Positions 6,158 to 9,779 of a DNA stretch of 9,779 nt are shown piece by piece (the first letter of the stretch is position 1; each line of letters begins with the position of its first letter). The DNA is from Candidatus Methanogaster sp. UBA203 (lineage in GTDB: Archaea > Halobacteriota > Methanosarcinia > Methanosarcinales > Methanogasteraceae): the NCBI GenBank assembly GCA_002503595.1, contig DASC01000165.1, positions 1 through 9,779 on the forward strand, read 5' to 3'. The notes below the pieces were generated by a model. The model saw only the letters and a list, made by a program, of their open reading frames with translations. It did not search any database and had not been told where the DNA came from. Made by a program: the position numbers and the translations under genes.

Positions 6158-6607
6158 TTAACTATAACTCGTTTTCTCTGGACCATTATAATCAATTGTT
6201 TTTTGTTTTTCTTTTAATCTAAAAATAGGGCGTCTTACCGAATCCAAGGCTACGCTAGCTTTTATTGTTGCCTCCTTCAACCAGAAAGAAATGTCAGCAT
6301 TTTTATGTCTGTACTCAGGCACCAAGCCTGCTTCTGCCCTGAATATGACCAATGGCTTATCATTAATGAATTTTTCAAAACGATGAACCGCAAAATATCC
6401 TATTATTTCTTTCTTTGTTTTATTGCGATATATAAATATTTTTGTAACGTCAGCAGGAGAATTAACCACGTAATGGTCAAATTCCTTTTCATCGATGCCT
6501 CTAAAAATACGTTTATGCACTTCATATAAACTTTCGCTGAGCCTTTGCCGTGCCTCATGTGTTAGCCTGGAAGGATAAATTGCTTCAGCACTGACTTCTT
6601 CTGGCAT
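6158..6607 (-). CDS. GNAT-like N-acetyltransferase domain protein, probably C-terminally truncated
   Basis: 149 residues. The centre has GNAT character: the strand pair KIFIYRN / KEIIGYFAVHRFE (56-78), then LVIFRAEAGLVPEYRHKNADISFWL (86-110), where LVPEYRHKN fits motif A (V-x-P-x-Y-R-x-x-G). The usual Gly of the pyrophosphate loop is not clear. Residues 30-54 (EVHKRIFRGIDEKEF) recall a family of larger uncharacterised acyltransferase-like proteins that continue after a strand like RRPIFRL (125-131). Here that strand is followed by a Lys-rich low-complexity tail and a stop, so the last third seems to be missing. The acyl donor and substrate are unknown. The ATG at 6607 has AAGGGG about 11 nt upstream and an archaeal promoter at 6661-6676. 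The next gene on this strand starts 97 bp after its stop. Truncation is inferred from memory of the family, not from alignment. Confidence 0.6.
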   Translation of the reverse strand: MPEEVSAEAIYPSRLTHEARQRLSESLYEVHKRIFRGIDEKEFDHYVVNSPADVTKIFIYRNKTKKEIIGYFAVHRFEKFINDKPLVIFRAEAGLVPEYRHKNADISFWLKEATIKASVALDSVRRPIFRLKEKQKTIDYNGPEKTSYS

Positions 6608-6660
6608 CTATAATACCCCTTAACGTGAGTTATATTGGTTGATTTCGAAGTATGCCTGTT

Positions 6661-6676
6661 CGTATATAAACTTTTC
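6661..6676 (-). promoter_or_regulatory. Archaeal BRE/TATA promoter of the GNAT-like gene
   Basis: The minus strand from 6676 reads GAAAAG followed by TTTATATACG, a close match to an archaeal BRE plus TATA box. With a start site about 25 nt downstream, the 5' leader before the ATG at 6607 would be roughly 30 nt, leaving room for the AAGGGG ribosome site. Transcription could read on into the arginase-fold gene. Confidence 0.65.
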
Positions 6677-6726
6677 TTGCGACAAGCATCGGAAATGGCA
6701 TGTTCACTGAAAATTCCGCTTTGAAC

Positions 6727-6740
6727 CTGGTGAGCACCAG
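6727..6740. promoter_or_regulatory. Operator-like palindrome between divergent genes
   Basis: CTGGTG-AG-CACCAG is a perfect 6-bp inverted repeat with a 2-bp centre in the 328-bp gap between two divergently transcribed genes. Its size and place would suit a dimeric repressor site, but no regulator is seen nearby. The rest of the gap holds the promoter at 6661-6676, the repeat at 6751-6790 and a weak TATA-like ATATTTAT near 6814-6821 on the plus strand. Confidence 0.25.
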
Positions 6741-6750
6741 ATACTGGCAT

Positions 6751-6790
6751 GTTTTTCCAGCGCCGTCATGCGCATCCCCTCCTCGATCAC
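6751..6790 (+). repeat. Short direct repeat, copy A, upstream of the Rossmann-fold gene
   Basis: The segment matches 8982-9019 in the same orientation at about 32 of 40 positions with two 1-nt gaps. The shared core is TGCGCATCCC followed by TC-TCG-TCAC. The two copies sit on either side of a single gene (6936-8735). By hand estimate the match is better than chance, but only modestly. Confidence 0.4.
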
Positions 6791-6935
6791 ACCGCTGATT
6801 AGCAACAAGTCTAATATTTATGGAGAGCTCTACTTGACCAGGACAAATGCCACCATCACCAGACCAGGCTGATCCGAAGGATGATTATGTGCTATCCGAA
6901 ATAACTCGAGCTAACGACCATAAGGAGTATTAAAC

Positions 6936-8735
6936 ATGTCTACATCCAGCAGCAGAAACAGCGTGGCCATCATCGGGGCAGGTCTCGTCGGCGGCGCCAT
7001 ACTCAGGGAGCTGGTGCTTGGGTGGCGCGGACACAGAGAGCCTGCCCACCAGTATACTCAACTCCGTGCCGCTCAGCATCCAGAGATCGAGACAATTTAT
7101 ATCACAGCGCGCAGCGAACCCAAGCTGATCCACCAGTTACAGAAGACAAAGGACTTTCTTAGCCAGGAGGATGGTGTCAGTGTGGAACAGGATGGCCCTC
7201 TGAAGTTAGCCATCGGCTACGATACCCATCGTCTGTTGATAGAAGCGGAGCCTCTCGACATCCTTCCGAAGGACCTGACAGCCTCTACTATAGATGACGA
7301 GAGGTTTAGAAGAGCGTCGTCCCTGTACTCCTATCTTGCCATCAAGCGACCGAAGACCCTGATCATCGGGGTAAATATAGCCACTATGGCATCCCAGCTG
7401 GAGGATATTCAGAACCTGGTGCTTGACTGGACCCTCACCACCTTGAAACAGGCGGCTGACGAGTTTTGCATAGAGACGGTAGCCATCATAGGAACCACCG
7501 CGTTAGGAGGGCAAGGCACCAACATGGTTTGGAGCCACCAAAGCTCGCAAGAGATGGATGCCAGTTTAGTGAATAAGATTCTGGCTGCCTACGGCATGTT
7601 GGGGATACTGGACAGAATCCATTGGGACACTGACTCCCATTCTCGCTGGATTTTTCTCATGCCGGGCAGCTTGTTGGGATATGACTACCTTGATTTTGGT
7701 CAGGCCAGATACTTCTCGGTTCCAGAAAGGTTGCCCAAAGAAGTTAAAGAGGTCGTTCGTAGCAGTGGCTTGAGTGTTCCATTATATGATCCTGTGGAAG
7801 TCGACCTGGCATCCCTGTCCGACGAGATGATTCTATGGGAAAAACGAAGAATAAAAGAGGCATTTCTCTCTGGAGCCAAAATAAAGTGTGGTGAATCAGG
7901 AGTATTTTCACCACTCCAATTCGCTTGCATCTCCCATGCCTTCCAGATGGGTTTTAACACAGATGTGTATATTGCCAGGATACTGATGGATGAGTTGATC
8001 GGGAAACCCACCGGCTATAACCAGATCCCATTGGGGTCAGGCAAGGTAATAGAACCCACAGCCCAGGGCCAAATTGAGCGGGATTTAGCCGTGAGAAGGC
8101 TGGCTGAACTGGAGCTTGAGAAGGGCACTCGATCCCCACCGGTCTACCCGGCTCTGGGGTCTCCCCGGGCTCAAAAAGAGATTGTCCTGGCCGATCTTCT
8201 CTACCGATTACTAACGGATCGCTCTGAGGAGCCGACACTTCAACAAATAGCCGGGTACGATCCAAGGACTCTCGCGAATGATCTATGGAACCACCTGCAA
8301 AATCATCCACAACTTTTTGCCGAGATTGCCGCTGTGATACCGGTCATATCGCCTCGTGGACAGATATACACAGGACCACACGTGATGTATTTGAACATGG
8401 GAGTCACCCGTACCTCAGATTTGGCTGAATTGACCGATAAGAAACGATTCCAGGATTTCGCGGCGTTGGGAGCGGTTGACTTGAGGCATGTGAGAGATCA
8501 GGTGGTTCGTGGGCTTAGGGTGTATGAAACAGGCGTAGAAGTATTGATAAAGCGTGCCCAACTCATCCTGGATAGATATGCTGATGCTTTTCCATTGACC
8601 GTTATCGATCGATACGGTAGCACCATCAATCCGCGCATCAGGCACTGGAAGATGCTTACATCAGAATCAAAGACGACGTTTGATCCCGTTTTCTTTATCG
8701 TTCAATTTCTGGGCGGTGAACGTCCCTATCAGTAG
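6936..8735 (+). CDS. Rossmann-fold NAD(P)-binding protein of unknown function
   Basis: 599 residues; the only gene on the plus strand. The N-terminus SVAIIGAGLVGGAIL (9-23) is a classic dinucleotide-binding beta-alpha-beta with GAGLVGG (14-20). Further motifs suggest an extended dehydrogenase-like domain: LIIGVNIAT (142-150), AIIGTTALGGQGTNMVWSH (183-201) at the place of a catalytic loop, and KCGESGVFSPLQF (317-329). I recall a distantly similar GTGGMGLN...YTH pattern in large uncharacterised bacterial dehydrogenase/epimerase-like proteins, but the link is tentative. Residues about 375-599 show no domain I recognise: mixed helix with charged segments, and GQIYTGPHVMYLNMGV (475-490) as a conserved-looking stretch. 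There is no signal peptide or clear membrane helix, so it is probably cytosolic. The start is supported by AAGGAG at 6922-6927, 8 nt before the ATG. No partner gene shares its strand. Possible roles include a reductase or a dehydrogenase acting on a sugar or acyl group; none is shown. Confidence 0.85.
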   Translation: MSTSSSRNSVAIIGAGLVGGAILRELVLGWRGHREPAHQYTQLRAAQHPEIETIYITARSEPKLIHQLQKTKDFLSQEDGVSVEQDGPLKLAIGYDTHRLLIEAEPLDILPKDLTASTIDDERFRRASSLYSYLAIKRPKTLIIGVNIATMASQLEDIQNLVLDWTLTTLKQAADEFCIETVAIIGTTALGGQGTNMVWSHQSSQEMDASLVNKILAAYGMLGILDRIHWDTDSHSRWIFLMPGSLLGYDYLDFGQARYFSVPERLPKEVKEVVRSSGLSVPLYDPVEVDLASLSDEMILWEKRRIKEAFLSGAKIKCGESGVFSPLQFACISHAFQMGFNTDVYIARILMDELIGKPTGYNQIPLGSGKVIEPTAQGQIERDLAVRRLAELELEKGTRSPPVYPALGSPRAQKEIVLADLLYRLLTDRSEEPTLQQIAGYDPRTLANDLWNHLQNHPQLFAEIAAVIPVISPRGQIYTGPHVMYLNMGVTRTSDLAELTDKKRFQDFAALGAVDLRHVRDQVVRGLRVYETGVEVLIKRAQLILDRYADAFPLTVIDRYGSTINPRIRHWKMLTSESKTTFDPVFFIVQFLGGERPYQ

Positions 8736-8981
8736 CAGAATGAGCCACCAGGCATTCCGCCAAGACATTGCGGATACCGCAGCATGATGTGAACGCCGAG
8801 CATTGTCATTATCCTGGCAGGAATGTTTTGGTGCGCAAGGTATCCCGCGAATCCTCATGGTATGTGTGTCGGTGTTTGAGGTCGAGAAGATAGTTGGAGC
8901 ACTGCGGATGATGTAGTTGGCTTCGCCTGATCTCGATGATGGCCGGTGTCTGGTTTCGGTCGATTGTGCCTGATCGTGTCT

Positions 8982-9019
8982 GTTTTCCCGCGCAGTTCTG
9001 CGCATCCCTCTTCGGTCAC
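8982..9019 (+). repeat. Short direct repeat, copy B, downstream of the Rossmann-fold gene
   Basis: Partner of 6751-6790 in the same orientation. It contains the perfect palindrome GCGCAG-TT-CTGCGC, which copy A keeps only in part (GCGCCGTCATGCGC), so a hairpin-forming element is one possible reading. Confidence 0.4.
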
Positions 9020-9038
9020 GCACGATCCTGTCGGCTAT

Positions 9039-9073
9039 GTCAGACTCTGCACAAGCGATTCGCAGAGTCTGAC
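9039..9073. terminator. Strong perfect hairpin, 12-bp stem with 11-nt loop
   Basis: GTCAGACTCTGC (9039-9050) and GCAGAGTCTGAC (9062-9073) are perfectly complementary, separated by ACAAGCGATTC. With one bulged base the stem extends to ATG/CAT outside. There is no T run after it on either strand, so factor-independent termination is uncertain. It lies about 70 bp beyond the broken end of the racemase fragment and about 300 bp after the plus-strand gene. A mobile-element end or a protein-binding site is equally possible. Confidence 0.4.
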
Positions 9074-9145
9074 CATCACGCAAGTCTGTATGCGCTGATT
9101 GCATTGATAGTCTTGAACCGCACATGCATCTTTTCTGGAGGCCTT

Positions 9146-9487
9146 AACTGATATCTTCTCTATCACAGAATCTTTAGCAAATAGCCTGACATTTACAATT
9201 CCTGCAACTGTCTCATACGATATCTCTGTCTCTGGCTCCTCCATCCGGATATATCCCAGTTCCGCAAGCACTTTGGCAACCCCAATCATTGCATGTCCAC
9301 ACATATACATATACCCCATCCTGTTCATGAAGATGAGCGAAAATTCTGCTCTTTTATCGATCTGGGGCAGAACTATAGCTCCAAACGAGTCCGTACTGCC
9401 CCCGGGCTCAAACAAGACGCATGTCCTTATCCAATCCATCTTCTCCTTGATATACTCCAATCTCTCGATCATGCTATCGCAATTTAC
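9146..9487 (-). pseudogene. Proline racemase gene fragment (partial paralog)
   Basis: The segment is colinear without indels to 1770-2111 of the intact racemase gene, with 31 differences in 342 bp by hand count (about 91% identity). It corresponds to residues about 29-142. It keeps MYMCGHA with the first catalytic Cys, but lacks the N-terminal DTHTGGEPTR and everything after VIEKISV, including the second catalytic Cys and the C-terminal half. The frame is still open, and about 12 of 113 residues differ. Both ends are abrupt: the match stops after CAATTTAC on the right and at AAC-TGATATC on the left, where nearby GGAGG is also shared. A chimeric ORF (9035-9598) runs through it, but its flanking parts are not racemase-like. 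A working enzyme is excluded by the missing half-site. The many silent changes suggest it came from a diverged functional paralog, not from a recent copy of the neighbour. Confidence 0.87.
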
Positions 9488-9779
9488 ACATACACCACAT
9501 TGATCCGTCAGTGGCTGGATTAATGAAACATCTGAAGGATGATTACCCGTATCTCTTCTCTCTTGCAATGAGAACAAACCCATTTGATCCGGATGCATCG
9601 CCGATAGTGAGATGATAGATGATATGATGAATGATTTCGGATTACCCCACGACCGATACCATTATATCAGTACAGGATAGTTTTTCCATGTTATGCCGCG
9701 ACGATCCCGGGAGCCTGAAAACGTGGAGTATCATCAGCAGCCCCCAATCGGACAGGAATAAAACCGGAGGCGAGAACAA
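9488..9779 (+). other. Right-hand stretch without a supported gene; possible start of a downstream gene
   Basis: No gene is supported. ATTATATC at 9661-9668 is TATA-like, and 20 nt after it an ATG at 9688 opens a frame that runs off the window edge (30 codons visible, not recognised). Near the edge, GGAGG at 9766-9770 could be the ribosome site of a gene starting just outside. GTTATGCC at 9690-9697 resembles the GTTATG cores near the arginase-fold gene, but no pairing partner was found. Confidence 0.3.

Larger units (their letters stand above)
8736..9145. other. Gene-free stretch rich in inverted repeats
   Basis: No convincing gene is present. Short inverted repeats cluster here: TGCGG-ATA-CCGCA (8769-8781, a possible weak terminator just after the plus-strand gene, without a T run), GATCGTG (8972-8978) with CACGATC (9021-9027), and GCGCAG-TT-CTGCGC (8990-9003) nested inside that pair. 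The 12-bp hairpin at 9039-9073 and repeat copy B at 8982-9019 also lie here. A short minus-strand translation at 8835-8891 recalls the N-terminus of proline racemases. It could be decayed DNA or an unrecognised structured RNA. Confidence 0.5.

Noticed and set aside
6727..6740. CTGGTG-AG-CACCAG as a terminator
   Set aside because: It lies upstream of both divergent genes, has a 2-nt centre and no T run, so an operator is the more plausible reading.
8667..9125. 152-codon minus-strand open frame overlapping the 3' end of the Rossmann gene
   Set aside because: Arg/Ser/Thr-rich translation without domain or ribosome site, across a stretch full of inverted repeats. It also overlaps the opposite-strand gene.
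9035..9598. 187-codon minus-strand open frame as a complete racemase-like gene
   Set aside because: Only residues from 9146-9487 are racemase-like. Both flanks are unrelated and the second catalytic half is absent, so it is treated as a pseudogene fragment.
9612..9680. 22-codon plus-strand frame starting in GATGATAGATGATATGATGAATGAT
   Set aside because: Too short, lies in a GAT/ATG-rich simple stretch, and has no ribosome site.
9694..9762. Alternative plus-strand frame starting at ATGCCGCGA near the right edge
   Set aside because: Stops after about 22 codons and competes with the frame from 9688 that runs off the edge. Neither is recognised.

Overview
The window looks like a piece of an anaerobic archaeal genome, probably euryarchaeal and from a metagenome. 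Two upstream regions carry archaeal TATA boxes (TTTATATA with a purine-rich BRE at 6661-6676, and TTTATAT at 1011-1020). One gene seems nearly leaderless, while others have clear Shine-Dalgarno sites. The central operon encodes a tungsten-type aldehyde ferredoxin oxidoreductase. The lineage itself is inference.

Layout from left to right, all genes on the minus strand unless stated. (a) 1-989: AT-rich gene cut by the window edge, a PD-(D/E)XK nuclease fused to the start of a DGQHR (DndB-like) domain. (b) 1185-4934: tight operon, transcribed right to left, of aldehyde ferredoxin oxidoreductase (AOR), a uridine-phosphorylase-type nucleoside phosphorylase and a proline racemase family enzyme. The spacing is 1 nt, then a 4-nt overlap. 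(c) 5036-6107: an arginase-fold gene whose usual catalytic residues are replaced. It sits in a unit that resembles an integron gene cassette, with a leading core GTTATGT, one ORF and then a foldable attC-like site. (d) 6158-6607: a GNAT-like gene, probably truncated at its 3' end. (e) 6936-8735, plus strand: a 599-residue Rossmann-fold protein of unknown function. (f) 8736-9145: gene-free stretch rich in inverted repeats. (g) 9146-9487: a 342-bp fragment of a second proline racemase gene, about 91% identical by hand count and colinear without indels to part of the intact gene. It lies in direct orientation exactly 7,376 bp away. (h) 9488-9779: no supported gene.

Only the three-gene operon clearly forms a functional unit. 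Uridine phosphorylase would release uracil and ribose-1-phosphate, AOR would oxidise an unidentified aldehyde to an acid and pass electrons to ferredoxin, and the racemase/epimerase would act on proline or hydroxyproline. How these connect is not evident from sequence. The surroundings look like accessory DNA: a defence-type nuclease, a cassette-like unit, a truncated gene, a broken paralog and short repeats flanking single genes. No tRNA, rRNA, CRISPR array, transposase or integrase was seen.
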